64,000 bases of DNA, taken from contig JAJUGJ010000001.1 in NCBI GenBank assembly GCA_029268225.1, positions 186,001 to 250,000 of the forward strand, given 5' to 3'. Under the pieces are notes generated by a model, which was not told the origin of the DNA, searched no databases, and saw only the letters and a program-made list of their open reading frames with translations. A program made the translations under genes and the position numbers. The stretch is from Burkholderiales bacterium. GTDB lineage: Bacteria > Pseudomonadota > Gammaproteobacteria > Burkholderiales > Burkholderiaceae_C. Shown here piece by piece: positions 8,829-19,711 of the stretch (position 1 is its first letter; the number at the start of each line of letters is the position of its first letter).

Positions 8829-8849
8829 CCCCGCATTCAGGCGTCGGGG
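8829..8849 (-). terminator. Weak hairpin after tyrS
   Basis: CCCCG (8829-8833) and CGGGG (8845-8849) could form a 5-bp stem followed on the minus strand by GATTTT. It is the only terminator-like element in the 243-base gap between tyrS and the PEP-CTERM gene, which must also hold the latter's promoter. Confidence 0.3.
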
Positions 8850-8870
8850 CAACCCCCTAATGACACCAAA

Positions 8871-10133
8871 TCACCCTTTTACGACCACTTTGGCAAACTT
8901 GCGCTTGCCCACCTGTACGACATAGGTCCCGGACGGCAGTTTCAGTGCCTTGTCTCGCACGGCGCCACCATCGACCTTCACGCCGCCCTGCTCGATCATG
9001 CGCAGGGCCTCGCTGGTGGAAGGCACCAGTCCGGCTTGCTTGAGCAATGCACCGATGCCCAGGCCTGTGCCATCGTCGGGCAGACTGAGCGCCACCTCGG
9101 GAATGTCGTCGGGCACCCCCCCCTTGGAACGGTTCACAAAGTCCGCCAGCGCGTCTTCTGCCGCCTGCGCACCATGGAAGCGGTTGACGATCTCTTGACC
9201 CAACAACACCTTGGCATCGCGCGGATTGCGCCCTGCCGCACATTCGGCCTTCATGCGCTCGATCTCCGCCATCGGTCGGAAGCTCAGCAAGGTGAAGTAC
9301 TTCCACATCAACTCGTCACTGATGCTCATCAGCTTGGCGAACATGGTGTTGGGTGCTTCGCTGATGCCGATGTAGTTGTTCTTGGACTTGGACATCTTCT
9401 CAACCCCGTCCAGCCCCTCCAACAAAGGCATCGTCAAAATGCACTGCGCCTCCTGCCCGTACTCCGCCTGCAGATGACGCCCCATCAGCAAATTGAACTT
9501 CTGGTCGGTGCCGCCAATCTCGAGGTCGGATTTCAAGGCCACCGAGTCGTAGCCCTGCATCAGCGGGTAAAGAAACTCATGCACGCTGATCGATGTGCCC
9601 GCGTGGAAGCGATCGTGGAAGTCATTGCGCTCCATCATTCGGGCCACCGTGTAGCGACTGGCCAGCTGGATCATGCCGCGGGCACCCAAGGCGTCACACC
9701 ACTCACTGTTGTAGCGAACCTCGGTTTTGCTGTCGTCCAGCACCAAACTGGCCTGGCGGTAGTAGGTTTCAGCGTTGACCTTGATCTGCTCGGCCGTCAA
9801 AGGCGGACGAGTGGTGTTGCGTCCCGATGGATCCCCGATCAAGGACGTGAAATCACCGATCAGGAAGATCACCGAGTGCCCCAAGTCTTGCAGTTGACGC
9901 AACTTGTTGAGCACCACGGTGTGCCCCAGGTGGATGTCAGGCGCCGTCGGATCCAGACCGAGCTTGATGCGCAAAGGGGTGCCCGTGGCCTCGGATCGGG
10001 CCAGCTTGCGCACCCATTCCGCCTCCGGCAACAGCTCGTCCACGCCCCGCTGCGTGACGGCCAAGGCCTCTTGCACACGTTCCGTTACAGGAAATTCAGG
10101 CTGATTGGCGGAATTTTTTTCGAGTTGCGACAT
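8871..10133 (-). CDS. tyrS: Tyrosyl-tRNA synthetase
   Basis: Charges tRNA-Tyr in the cytoplasm. A 420-residue class I synthetase with the HIGH-type motif HLGH at residues 68-71, the second ATP motif KMSKS at 246-250, and a C-terminal S4 RNA-binding domain ([16 protein letters not shown] onward). Start ATG 10133 fits the family N-terminus. A longer reading frame upstream is not conserved. It is divergent from the M23 peptidase gene, a common pairing in Burkholderiales. Confidence 0.96.
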   Translation of the reverse strand: MSQLEKNSANQPEFPVTERVQEALAVTQRGVDELLPEAEWVRKLARSEATGTPLRIKLGLDPTAPDIHLGHTVVLNKLRQLQDLGHSVIFLIGDFTSLIGDPSGRNTTRPPLTAEQIKVNAETYYRQASLVLDDSKTEVRYNSEWCDALGARGMIQLASRYTVARMMERNDFHDRFHAGTSISVHEFLYPLMQGYDSVALKSDLEIGGTDQKFNLLMGRHLQAEYGQEAQCILTMPLLEGLDGVEKMSKSKNNYIGISEAPNTMFAKLMSISDELMWKYFTLLSFRPMAEIERMKAECAAGRNPRDAKVLLGQEIVNRFHGAQAAEDALADFVNRSKGGVPDDIPEVALSLPDDGTGLGIGALLKQAGLVPSTSEALRMIEQGGVKVDGGAVRDKALKLPSGTYVVQVGKRKFAKVVVKG

Positions 10134-10287
10134 GATGAACCGATCAGTGGAAATCAGCAGTACAAGCCCCCCCTTTGGAGGGCTATACTCAGAAAATTGT
10201 GGGTGCCCACGGCATGCATTTGGCGTGCAAAGCGGGCTGATTTTAGAGGACGCCGTCCTCACCACCTGGTTCGAGGAGACATCGAGT
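10134..10287. promoter_or_regulatory. Divergent promoter region tyrS / M23 peptidase
   Basis: A TATACT -10 element on the plus strand at 10184-10189 precedes the peptidase gene, giving a leader of about 90 bases. A GC-rich partial dyad lies in its spacer (GCCC at 10166 onward and GGGC at 10180-10183). I see no good -35 for it and no confident promoter for tyrS. Confidence 0.35.
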
Positions 10288-11718
10288 TTGAAAACGTCCA
10301 AGCAGTATCAGGCCTCGCGGCCTTCTCGCCTCGACTCGATCATCTCCGCTGCCACCGCCTTGCAAAGCATGGCGCATCGTCATCCACGCCGCGTGAGCGC
10401 GGCTGTCTTGACGTTGCTGGCGGGCTCAGCCATGACCGCATTTGGCGTCGCGCCTTTGGCTGCCTTGCCGCAAGCGCCGACCCCTGTGGTTACCCAGATC
10501 AGCGAAAGCATCCAACCGCCTGAGTTGCAAGAACAGCTGCAACGACTGGATGCCGCCCCCCTGACTTTGTACCGCAGCGATGTCACGCGGTCAGCCGACA
10601 CCGTCGACAGCCTGTTGCAACGACTGGGCGTGATGGACGCAGACGCCGCGCAGTTCATCCGGCAAGATGCCGTCGCCAGCACCTTGCTGCAAGGGCGCAC
10701 CGGCAAGTCGGTCAAGGCCCTGGTCGAGGACGGCCTGCTCCAGCAGTTGGTGGTACGCGGCCCAGCGGCCAACAACGGCGACTTCGACACCCACTTCACG
10801 CGCCTGACCATTGAGCGCGATGCCGCCAGCAATGCGTTCCGCGTCAAGCAGGAAATCGTCCCGCTGGAAGCCAGCACACAACTGGGCTCGGGGATGATCC
10901 GCTCGTCATTGTTTGCGGCGGCCGATGACGCTCGCATCCCGGACGGGATCACCAACCAGATCGCCGAAATTTTTGGCAACGAGATTGATTTCAGGCGCGA
11001 ATTGCGCAAGGGCGACGCCTTCAGCGTGCTGTATGAAGCGCATTTGGCCGATGGCGAACCCATCACCTGGGGCAACAGTCATGGGCGCGTGCTCGCAGCA
11101 CGCTTCATCAACAAGGGCGAGACCCACGACGCGGTCTGGTTTCAGGAAGCTGGCCGCAAAGGGGCGTACTTTGACCTCAATGGACGCTCAACGACCCGCG
11201 CCTTCCTTGCCTCACCGCTTGCCTTTTCGCGTGTGACCTCCGGGTTCGCCATGCGCTTCCACCCGGTTCACAAGACCATGCGCGCCCACTTGGGTGTGGA
11301 CTTTGGCGCCCCTACGGGCACCCCGGTGCGCAGCGTGGGTGAAGGGGTCGTGACCTTTGCGGGTTGGCAGACAGGCTATGGCAACGTCGTGCATGTATCC
11401 CACAGCGGGGGCCGCAGCACCGTGTATGCACACCTCAGCCGAATCGATGCTCGCCGCGGTCAAGCCATCGAACAAGGTCAGACATTGGGCGCTGTAGGCG
11501 CCACGGGCTGGGCCACCGGACCGCACCTGCACTTTGAGTTCAAGGTCAATGGCAAGCAAGTCGATCCCATGCAGGTGGCACGCGCATCTGAAAGCCTGCA
11601 ACTGTCGCCACAGTCGCTCGCCAAGTTCCGCACCATGGCGGTCTCCGTCGCACAACGACTGGATCGTACTGACGCCTTGCAGACAGCCGGGCTTCAGCCA
11701 GGCTCCCGATTTGAATGA
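10288..11718 (+). CDS. M23 family metallopeptidase (murein endopeptidase, MepM-like)
   Basis: Likely cleaves peptide cross-links in periplasmic peptidoglycan. The best start is TTG 10288, preceded by GAGGAG at 10273-10278 and giving 476 residues; upstream ATG codons lie inside the divergent promoter region. An N-terminal anchor spans about residues 36-55 ([19 protein letters not shown]). An OapA/LysM-like middle region precedes the LytM domain. Zinc ligands are visible: His334 and Asp338 in HLGVDFG, and His415 in HLHFEF (His413 is the usual catalytic partner). The stop overlaps the anmK start, suggesting a cell-wall recycling operon. Confidence 0.88.
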   Translation: MKTSKQYQASRPSRLDSIISAATALQSMAHRHPRRVSAAVLTLLAGSAMTAFGVAPLAALPQAPTPVVTQISESIQPPELQEQLQRLDAAPLTLYRSDVTRSADTVDSLLQRLGVMDADAAQFIRQDAVASTLLQGRTGKSVKALVEDGLLQQLVVRGPAANNGDFDTHFTRLTIERDAASNAFRVKQEIVPLEASTQLGSGMIRSSLFAAADDARIPDGITNQIAEIFGNEIDFRRELRKGDAFSVLYEAHLADGEPITWGNSHGRVLAARFINKGETHDAVWFQEAGRKGAYFDLNGRSTTRAFLASPLAFSRVTSGFAMRFHPVHKTMRAHLGVDFGAPTGTPVRSVGEGVVTFAGWQTGYGNVVHVSHSGGRSTVYAHLSRIDARRGQAIEQGQTLGAVGATGWATGPHLHFEFKVNGKQVDPMQVARASESLQLSPQSLAKFRTMAVSVAQRLDRTDALQTAGLQPGSRFE

Positions 11719-12881
11719 CGCACGCCCTCACTCCCTCAGCCCGCGTCAGCGGGCTTTTTTCTGAGCTCTACATTGGCTTGATGTCCGGCACCTCGCTGGA
11801 TGGCGTTGATGGCGTACTGATGCGCCACCATGCGGGTCAATGGCAGACTCTGGCGCATGCCCACCGCCCCTTTCCTGCTGCGCTGCGCCAAGACCTGCTG
11901 GACCTGAACACCCCGGGCAACGATGAATTGCACCGCAGCGCCCTCGCTGCCCAGGCCTTGGTCGCGGTCTATGCCGAGGTGGTCACCAGCGTGTGCGAAC
12001 AGGCCGCGGTGAACCCCACTGACGTTCAAGCGATCGGCGCGCACGGCCAGACCGTCAGACACCGGCCCGATCAAGGCTACACCCTGCAACTCAATCACCC
12101 CGCACTGCTGGCCGAACTGACCGGCATTGATGTCGTGGCCGATTTCCGCAGCCGGGACGTGGCCGCCGGCGGGCAAGGCGCCCCACTGGTACCCGCCTTC
12201 CATCAGGCCATCTTCGGGAGACCCGACGCGACCGTGGCTGTGCTCAACATTGGCGGCATGGCGAATGTGAGCATCTTGAGGCCGGGCGACACACCCCTGG
12301 GTTTTGACACCGGACCTGGCAATGCCTTGCTGGACATGTGGTGCGATGTGCAGACGGGTCACGCCTTCGACGCCAACGGAGAGTGGGGAGCTGGGGGCGA
12401 AGTGCGAGAGGATTGGCTGGCCGATGCTTTGGCCGAACCATTTTTCCACCAGTCTCCGCCGAAAAGCACGGGCCGAGACCTGTTCAACGCAGACTGGCTC
12501 GCAAGATGGTTGGCCCCGCACGGCTTGACCGATGGCCCTTTGGGCGACGGCGCACAAGCGCGCGACGTTCAAGCCACCTTGTGTGAGCTGACCGCCAGGA
12601 GTGCAGCACAAGCTTTGCGAGAGCACGCCGCCGATGCGAGTGATGTCGTGGTGTGCGGCGGAGGCGCCCTCAACGGCGACCTGATGCGCCGACTCAGCGA
12701 GCAGTTGCCTGGCGTTCGCGTGGGACGCTCAGACATTCATGGACTGGATGTGATGCAGGTCGAGGCCGCCGCGTTTGCATGGCTGGCCTGGACCCACCTG
12801 CAGCGCCTGGCCGGCAATGTGCCGGCCGTCACCGGGGCACGTGGCCCCCGGGTGCTGGGTGCGCTGTACCCGGCGCGCTGA
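11715..12881 (+). CDS. anmK: Anhydro-N-acetylmuramic acid kinase AnmK
   Basis: Phosphorylates and opens anhydro-MurNAc released by lytic transglycosylases, giving MurNAc-6-phosphate for wall recycling. Family motifs: GLMSGTSLDGVDG at residues 21-33, AHGQTVRH, DFRSRDVAAGGQGAPLVPAF, VLNIGGMANVS and GFDTGPGNALLD. At 388 residues it is slightly longer than usual because about 17 residues precede the normal beginning. ATG 11715 overlaps the upstream stop (ATGA) and is the only start codon before the conserved core. This forces an intrinsic-terminator sequence (11738-11760) into the coding region. It abuts erpA tail to tail with no gap. Confidence 0.93.
   Translation: MTHALTPSARVSGLFSELYIGLMSGTSLDGVDGVLMRHHAGQWQTLAHAHRPFPAALRQDLLDLNTPGNDELHRSALAAQALVAVYAEVVTSVCEQAAVNPTDVQAIGAHGQTVRHRPDQGYTLQLNHPALLAELTGIDVVADFRSRDVAAGGQGAPLVPAFHQAIFGRPDATVAVLNIGGMANVSILRPGDTPLGFDTGPGNALLDMWCDVQTGHAFDANGEWGAGGEVREDWLADALAEPFFHQSPPKSTGRDLFNADWLARWLAPHGLTDGPLGDGAQARDVQATLCELTARSAAQALREHAADASDVVVCGGGALNGDLMRRLSEQLPGVRVGRSDIHGLDVMQVEAAAFAWLAWTHLQRLAGNVPAVTGARGPRVLGALYPAR
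11738..11760 (+). terminator. Intrinsic terminator located inside the 5' end of anmK
   Basis: AGCCCGC (11738-11744), loop GTCA, GCGGGCT (11749-11755), then a T run to 11760. By sequence it is a good terminator for the peptidase gene. It begins 24 bases into anmK, so it may act as an attenuator that translation through the region can override. Confidence 0.75.
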
Positions 12882-13259
12882 TCAGACCGAGAAGCTGGAA
12901 CCGCAGCCGCAGGTGGTCTGGGCGTTGGGGTTGCGGATCACGAACTGAGCGCCTTCCAGATCGTCCTTGTAGTCGATCTCGGCTCCCACCAGATATTGCA
13001 GGCTCATGGCGTCGATCAGCAGGGTCACGCCATTCTTCTCCATCTTCGTGTCGTCTTCGTTGACGAGTTCGTCGAAGGTGAAGCCGTACTGGAAGCCAGA
13101 GCAACCACCGCCCTGCACAAACACGCGCAGCTTCAGATCGGGGTTGCCTTCTTCGGCCACGAGCTCGGCCACCTTGCCTGCCGCGGCATCGGTGAAGATG
13201 ATGGGGGCAGGCAAGTCAGACGAGAAGGTGTCGACAGAGGTCTCAGCTACGGCGGTCAT
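12882..13259 (-). CDS. erpA: Iron-sulfur cluster insertion protein ErpA
   Basis: A-type carrier that delivers Fe-S clusters to apoproteins. ATG 13259 has GGAG nine bases upstream; an in-frame TTG at 13280 is less likely. The 125-residue protein carries the three cluster-binding cysteines, one in [11 protein letters not shown] and two in CGCGSSFSV at the C-terminus, plus the family segment [17 protein letters not shown]. Possible clients in the window are the Fe-S enzymes MiaB and QueE. Confidence 0.94.
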   Translation of the reverse strand: MTAVAETSVDTFSSDLPAPIIFTDAAAGKVAELVAEEGNPDLKLRVFVQGGGCSGFQYGFTFDELVNEDDTKMEKNGVTLLIDAMSLQYLVGAEIDYKDDLEGAQFVIRNPNAQTTCGCGSSFSV

Positions 13260-13440
13260 GGGGGTTTGCTCCGAAATCAACGATCAATTCTGGTGGCCGA
13301 GGCGGGGTGTCGGCTGGGCCACCATTGTGCCGCACACGCGCAAGACCTGAGTCCTGACGCAATGCGTCACCATGGTTTTCATGATGACATGAAGTCCCCC
13401 GACCTTGCCATGAACGCGGACATTGCCCGCACTCAGGACA

Positions 13441-14478
13441 TCAAGGCAGCACGGGCACGTGGGTCAGGCCCAGGTGCTCGTCCAAGCCACACATCAGGTT
13501 CATGCACTGCACTGCCTGGCCCGAGGCGCCCTTGGTGAGGTTGTCCTCCACCACCAACACCATCACGGTGTCAGGCTGCGGCTTGTGCACCGCGATGCGC
13601 ACGGTGTTGCTGGCGCGCACGCTGCGGGTCTCGGGTGCACTGCCAGCCGGCAAGACATCGACAAAACGCTCGCCAGCATAGAAGGACTCGAACACTGACT
13701 GCAAATCCGCGGACTGGCCTTCAGCGGTCAGGCGACCATACAGGGTGGAGTGGATGCCACGGATGATGGGCAGCAGGTGAGGCACGAACAGGCAGTTGAC
13801 GCTGTCGTCCCCTGCGATGGCGCGCAGTTGCTGGTTGATTTCCGGGCCATGACGGTGCCCCTTCACGCCATAGGCTTTGAAGTTGTCACCTGCTTCGGCC
13901 AGCAGGGCGCCGACTTCGGCCTTGCGACCCGCGCCGGACACACCCGAAGCGCAGTTGGCAATCAGGTGCGTGGGCTCGACCAGCTTGTGCTTGAGCAACG
14001 GCGCCCAGCCCAGCTGCACGGAGGTGGGATAGCAGCCGGGGTTGCCAATGACGCGCGCCTGCTTGATGGCCTCGCGGTTCAGCTCGGGCAGGCCGTAGAC
14101 GGCTTCGGCCAGAATATCGGGGCAGCTGTGGGGCATGCCGTACCACTGCTCGAACACAGCGGTGTCTTTCAGACGGAAGTCAGCGGCCAGGTCGATGACC
14201 TTGACGCCCGCAGCCAACAACTCACGGGCCTGGGCCATGGCCACGCCATGCGGGGTGGCAAAGAAGACCACGTCGCACTCGGTCAGCTTGGCGTCATCGG
14301 GCGTGACGAAGGCCAAGTCCACATGGCCGCGCAGGCTGGGATACATGTCCGCCACCGGCAGTCCGGCCTCTTTGCGCGAGGTGATGGCCTGCAGCTGCAC
14401 CTGGGGGTGCTGAGACAACAAACGCAGCAATTCGACCCCGGTGTAACCCGTGCCACCCACGATACCGACTTTGATCAT
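13441..14478 (-). CDS. argC: N-acetyl-gamma-glutamyl-phosphate reductase ArgC
   Basis: NADPH-dependent third step of arginine synthesis. The 345-residue protein has the Rossmann motif [18 protein letters not shown] at the N-terminus, the active-site cysteine in GNPGCYPTS and the conserved [12 protein letters not shown] 14478 follows an AAGGTGAAGAG ribosome site. It reads leftward just after the rpsI terminator and so needs its own promoter in 14479-14603, which I could not pinpoint. No other arginine gene is nearby. Confidence 0.95.
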   Translation of the reverse strand: MIKVGIVGGTGYTGVELLRLLSQHPQVQLQAITSRKEAGLPVADMYPSLRGHVDLAFVTPDDAKLTECDVVFFATPHGVAMAQARELLAAGVKVIDLAADFRLKDTAVFEQWYGMPHSCPDILAEAVYGLPELNREAIKQARVIGNPGCYPTSVQLGWAPLLKHKLVEPTHLIANCASGVSGAGRKAEVGALLAEAGDNFKAYGVKGHRHGPEINQQLRAIAGDDSVNCLFVPHLLPIIRGIHSTLYGRLTAEGQSADLQSVFESFYAGERFVDVLPAGSAPETRSVRASNTVRIAVHKPQPDTVMVLVVEDNLTKGASGQAVQCMNLMCGLDEHLGLTHVPVLP

Positions 14479-14603
14479 CTCTTCACCTTTCAGCCTCAAG
14501 GGCAGCGGGGCCCAGCCACCGTCACCTGCGGGAAAACCACCATTTTAGAAAACATTCATGACAGGCGGGACGCCGGCATCCGATGACCTGCGCACACCCC
14601 ATG

Positions 14604-14642
14604 AAAAAACCCGCCGGAGGCACAGGCCCCGAGCGGGTTTTT
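14604..14642 (-). terminator. Intrinsic terminator after rplM-rpsI
   Basis: AAAAACCCGC (14605-14614) and GCGGGTTTTT (14633-14642) form a 10-bp stem around an 18-base GC-rich loop. On the minus strand it is followed by T residues. It isolates the ribosomal operon from argC. Confidence 0.85.
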
Positions 14643-14688
14643 GAGGGAGTTCGCCCGGCCATGCGACCCGGCGAAACACCCAGAAGGA

Positions 14689-15081
14689 TCAGCGCTTGCT
14701 GAACTGCTTGCGACGACGAGCGCCGTGCAGACCGACCTTCTTACGTTCGACTTCACGAGCATCGCGGGTCACGAAACCAGCGCGGCTCAGTTCCGACTTC
14801 AGAGCTGCGTCGTAGTCGATCAGAGCGCGGGTCACGCCATGGCGCACAGCGCCGGCTTGACCGGATTCGCCACCGCCGTGCACGTTGACCTTGATGTCGA
14901 AGGCTTCGACATTGTTGGTCAGTGCCAGAGGCTGCTTGACGATCATGATCGAGGTTTGACGGCCGAAATACTGCTCGACCGGCTTGCCGTTGACGATGAT
15001 CTGGCCAGTGCCCTTCTTGATGAAGACGCGGGCGACGGACGACTTGCGACGGCCGGTGCCGTAGTTCCAGTTACCAATCAT
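14689..15081 (-). CDS. rpsI: 30S ribosomal protein S9
   Basis: Small-subunit protein whose C-terminal tail reaches the P-site tRNA. The 130-residue protein begins [20 protein letters not shown] and ends [11 protein letters not shown], the conserved SKR terminus. It is the second gene of the rplM-rpsI operon, 11 bases after rplM, ending in a strong terminator. Confidence 0.98.
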   Translation of the reverse strand: MIGNWNYGTGRRKSSVARVFIKKGTGQIIVNGKPVEQYFGRQTSIMIVKQPLALTNNVEAFDIKVNVHGGGESGQAGAVRHGVTRALIDYDAALKSELSRAGFVTRDAREVERKKVGLHGARRRKQFSKR

Positions 15082-15092
15082 GTGGCCGCTCC

Positions 15093-15521
15093 TTAGATTT
15101 CCAGGGCCTTGGGCTGCTGGGCGGCGTGCGGATGCTCGCTACCGGCGTAGACCTTCAGCTTCTTGATCATGGCGTAGCCCAGGGGACCCTTGGGCAGCAT
15201 GCCCTTGACGGCCTTTTCGATGGCGCGGCCAGGGTGCTTGGCTTGCATGTCCTTGAACTTCGTGGCGTAGATGCCGCCGGGGAAGCCCGAGTGACGGTAG
15301 TAAACCTTGTCGGTGGCCTTGGTGCCAGTGACGCGGATCTTGTCGGCGTTGACGATGACGATGAAATCGCCGGTGTCCACGTGAGGCGTGTAAATGGCCT
15401 TGTGCTTGCCGCGCAGACGGAGAGCGACTTCGCTGGCCACTCGTCCGAGCACCTTGTCGGTGGCGTCGATCACAAACCACTCGTGCTTCACTTCGGCCGG
15501 CTTGGCGCTGAAGGTCTTCAT
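15093..15521 (-). CDS. rplM: 50S ribosomal protein L13
   Basis: Early-assembly protein of the large subunit. The 142-residue reading starts at ATG 15521 ([15 protein letters not shown]) behind a GGAAAT ribosome site. Conserved blocks are [39 protein letters not shown] and [12 protein letters not shown]. It is the first gene of the operon, driven by the promoter at 15716-15745 through a leader of about 190 bases. Confidence 0.98.
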   Translation of the reverse strand: MKTFSAKPAEVKHEWFVIDATDKVLGRVASEVALRLRGKHKAIYTPHVDTGDFIVIVNADKIRVTGTKATDKVYYRHSGFPGGIYATKFKDMQAKHPGRAIEKAVKGMLPKGPLGYAMIKKLKVYAGSEHPHAAQQPKALEI

Positions 15522-15715
15522 GAGATTTCCTTGGTAAAAAACTGGCTGACTGTCGCCATTGGAACCACTTCTTAGGATGTGGTGGCCTCTCAAGCAACGG
15601 GCGGCGGACCTGCGGCGCACTCAAGGCGTGCACCAGCGAACTGGCCTGCGTCCCGGGCCGCGCCCGCAAACAAATGTAGGCACAACCCTCCCGGCAACCA
15701 TGTCGGGAATCGCGC

Positions 15716-15745
15716 AGTATAGCCCGCTTTGAGACGCCCGTGCAA
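15716..15745 (-). promoter_or_regulatory. Sigma-70 promoter of rplM-rpsI
   Basis: On the minus strand TTGCAC (15745-15740) and TATACT (15721-15716) are 18 bases apart, with a GC-rich segment directly after the -10 as in growth-rate-regulated promoters. Transcription should begin near 15709. The gap 15522-15926 otherwise holds only the leader and the promoter region of the divergent GNAT gene. Confidence 0.7.
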
Positions 15746-15852
15746 ACTTCCTGACGGAAAACGCGCCAAGCACCCGAACAGCACCAACGAGCCACACTAA
15801 ACTTGTCATGAAAGCAAGCACGGTAGACGCGTCGCGCACGCCATATTAGTAT

Positions 15853-15869
15853 TAACCCTAGGTTATGAT
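15853..15869 (+). promoter_or_regulatory. Dyad overlapping a -10-like element before the GNAT gene
   Basis: TAACC (15853-15857) and GGTTA (15861-15865) surround CTA and overlap TATGAT (15864-15869), a possible -10 about 58 bases before the GNAT start. The local sequence is AT-rich. No regulator can be named. Confidence 0.3.
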
Positions 15870-15926
15870 GCATTGCACCATGGCACGACGAAACATGCGC
15901 TTCACAGGCTCAGAAAGGGGTCAGCG

Positions 15927-16625
15927 ATGACTGCGATCAAGCCAAGTTCCGATCTGGACCGATTCGGACTGGGGCCCGACTTGGGTGCCCCCAACCCGCA
16001 ACCCAGCTTGAGCGGGGATCACTGGGTTCCCATCCGCGACTTGCATGCCCGGCATCGCCGCCGCATCCTGGACCACTTGCTGCACTTGGACGAGCGTGAT
16101 CGCTATCTGCGTTTCGGCTTCCCGGCCACACAACACCAGATGGCTCAATACGTGGCGTCGATCGATTTCAAGCGCGACGAGGTGTTCGGCATCTTCGACC
16201 GCAAACTGCGCCTGGTGGCCGTGGCCCACCTGGCGGCGCTACCAGGTCATGGTCCGCACGAAGCCCATCCTGACACACAGGCCATGGAATTTGGCGTGTC
16301 GGTGCTGCCCTCAGGGCGCGGCAAAGGGCTGGGCATGCGGCTGTTTCAGCACGCGATCACGCACGCGCGCAACCAGCATGCCACCCACATGATGATCCAC
16401 GCGCTGAGCGAAAACGCGCCGATGCTGCGCATTGCAGCCAAGGCAGGCGCGGTGATCGAACAAGATGGCCCCGATGCACAGGCTTGGCTGAAATTGCCAC
16501 CGGACACGATGGGCAGCCACCTCGACAGCTCTCTGCAGTCGCTGGCTGCCGAGGTGATCTACCGCGTGAAATACCGCGTGATGCACATCAGCGACTGGCT
16601 GAGGATGCTGATGACCTCCTCATGA
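15927..16625 (+). CDS. GNAT-family N-acetyltransferase
   Basis: Predicted acyl-CoA-dependent acetyltransferase of unknown substrate. ATG 15927 follows AAAGGGG. In the 232-residue protein the acetyl-CoA-binding loop is GRGKGLGMRLFQHAI (about residues 131-145), preceded by the strand AMEFGVSVLPSGRG and followed by HATHMMIHALSENAPMLRIAAKAG. The N-terminal DLHARHRRRILDHLLHLDERDRYLRFG block resembles GNAT proteins often annotated near stress genes. It stands alone. The fold is confident; the role is not. Confidence 0.8.
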   Translation: MTAIKPSSDLDRFGLGPDLGAPNPQPSLSGDHWVPIRDLHARHRRRILDHLLHLDERDRYLRFGFPATQHQMAQYVASIDFKRDEVFGIFDRKLRLVAVAHLAALPGHGPHEAHPDTQAMEFGVSVLPSGRGKGLGMRLFQHAITHARNQHATHMMIHALSENAPMLRIAAKAGAVIEQDGPDAQAWLKLPPDTMGSHLDSSLQSLAAEVIYRVKYRVMHISDWLRMLMTSS

Positions 16626-17407
16626 TCGGTGCACGTTTGCCCTGACCCCTCGCCGGAGGGGTTTTCAGCACGATGCCCGCGGCGTACCCTCCCAATGTTC
16701 TAAGGGGAGCGACATGGCGTCGAATGCGTGGTTATGGCTGGTCTGTGCAGCAGCCTTGGTGGGCGGCTTGCTGCTGGGATGGGGTGGACACGCTTACGTC
16801 ACCCGCGCACGTCACCAAAACTGGCCGAAGCGCTGGAACTTGCAGGCGCGCCCGCTGCTCAACGCACACGAGCGGGCGCTGTTCCGCGAGTTGCAAGCCA
16901 CCTTGCCCCATCATGTGGTGTTTGCCAAGGTCAACGTGCTCCGGTTTTGCCAAGCCGCGGCGGCACGCGATGCCCGCGCGTGGTACGACCGGCTGCAAGC
17001 CTTGAACGTGTCTTTGTTGGTGTGCACTCCCAACGGCGTGGTGATCTCGGCCATCGACCTGGAGTCTCCATCGACACCCACCCGCTCGACCGGCCGCTCA
17101 CAGAAGCTCAAGGAAGCCACGTTGGAGGCTTGCCGCGTACGCTACCTCCGCTGCCGCCCCGGTCAATGGCCACAAGGCGCCTTGATGGCCGCATGGGCGC
17201 TGGGTCACGATGTGGCGACGGCCCAGCAAGATCGTCCCGGCGACGAGCTCAACGACGCAGGCGACCAGCTGGCGCGCAAGCTCAAGGAGCGCCGTGCCGA
17301 GCGTGCCGCGCTGTGGGCCGAGTCCAGCTTTGCACAGGACTCGTTCTTTGCGTTCGACAGCCGCTTCGATGGGGTGTCGAGCTCGGCACCCGCACCACTC
17401 GACGACC

Positions 17408-19306
<1,899 letters not shown>

Positions 19307-19364
19307 GGCTGGTTCTGATGCAGACAAAAATGGTTGCAAGGGTTACCGTAGCGGATGGGCCGAG

Positions 19365-19392
19365 AGATGGCGTCAGCCTTGGCTTTTTCAAG
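19365..19392 (-). promoter_or_regulatory. Sigma-32 (RpoH) type heat-shock promoter of htpG
   Basis: On the minus strand CTTGAAA (19392-19386) is followed after 14 bases by GCCATCT (19371-19365), close to the RpoH consensus CTTGAAA / CCCATNT. It is correctly placed for htpG, starting transcription about 50 bases before the ATG. Confidence 0.65.
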
Positions 19393-19428
19393 AGCCGGTG
19401 ATGCGATGAAGATTTTTTGCAACAAGTC

Positions 19429-19458
19429 TTGCGCGCAGCCGAAAAGCCGGCATATACT
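19429..19458 (+). promoter_or_regulatory. Sigma-70 promoter of tRNA-Met
   Basis: TTGCGC (19429-19434) and TATACT (19453-19458) are 18 bases apart, placing the start 5-6 bases before the mature tRNA at 19471. Confidence 0.65.
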
Positions 19459-19470
19459 TTAGGTCTTGAT

Positions 19471-19547
<77 letters not shown>

Positions 19548-19581
19548 AAATTTCTCTAAGCGTGACAACGACTTAGACAAG

Positions 19582-19607
19582 AAAGCCACCCTCGCGGTGG
19601 CTTTTTG
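19582..19607 (+). terminator. Intrinsic terminator after tRNA-Met
   Basis: AAAGCCACC (19582-19590), loop CTCGC, GGTGGCTTT (19596-19604), then further T. The remainder up to the GGDEF gene at 19712 holds nothing I recognise. Confidence 0.85.
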
Positions 19608-19711
19608 CTTTGTGGCTGCACCGCAGCATGTAGGCACTTTTCCAACGTCATCGCCTTCACGGCGTTCACGCTCAGCGCCTGCAGTCCCCCCCGATGCCCG
19701 CGCGAGAACCA

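Noticed and set aside
13750-14586. Long open frame opposite argC
   Set aside because: It is antisense to a clear enzyme and arises from codon bias in GC-rich DNA.
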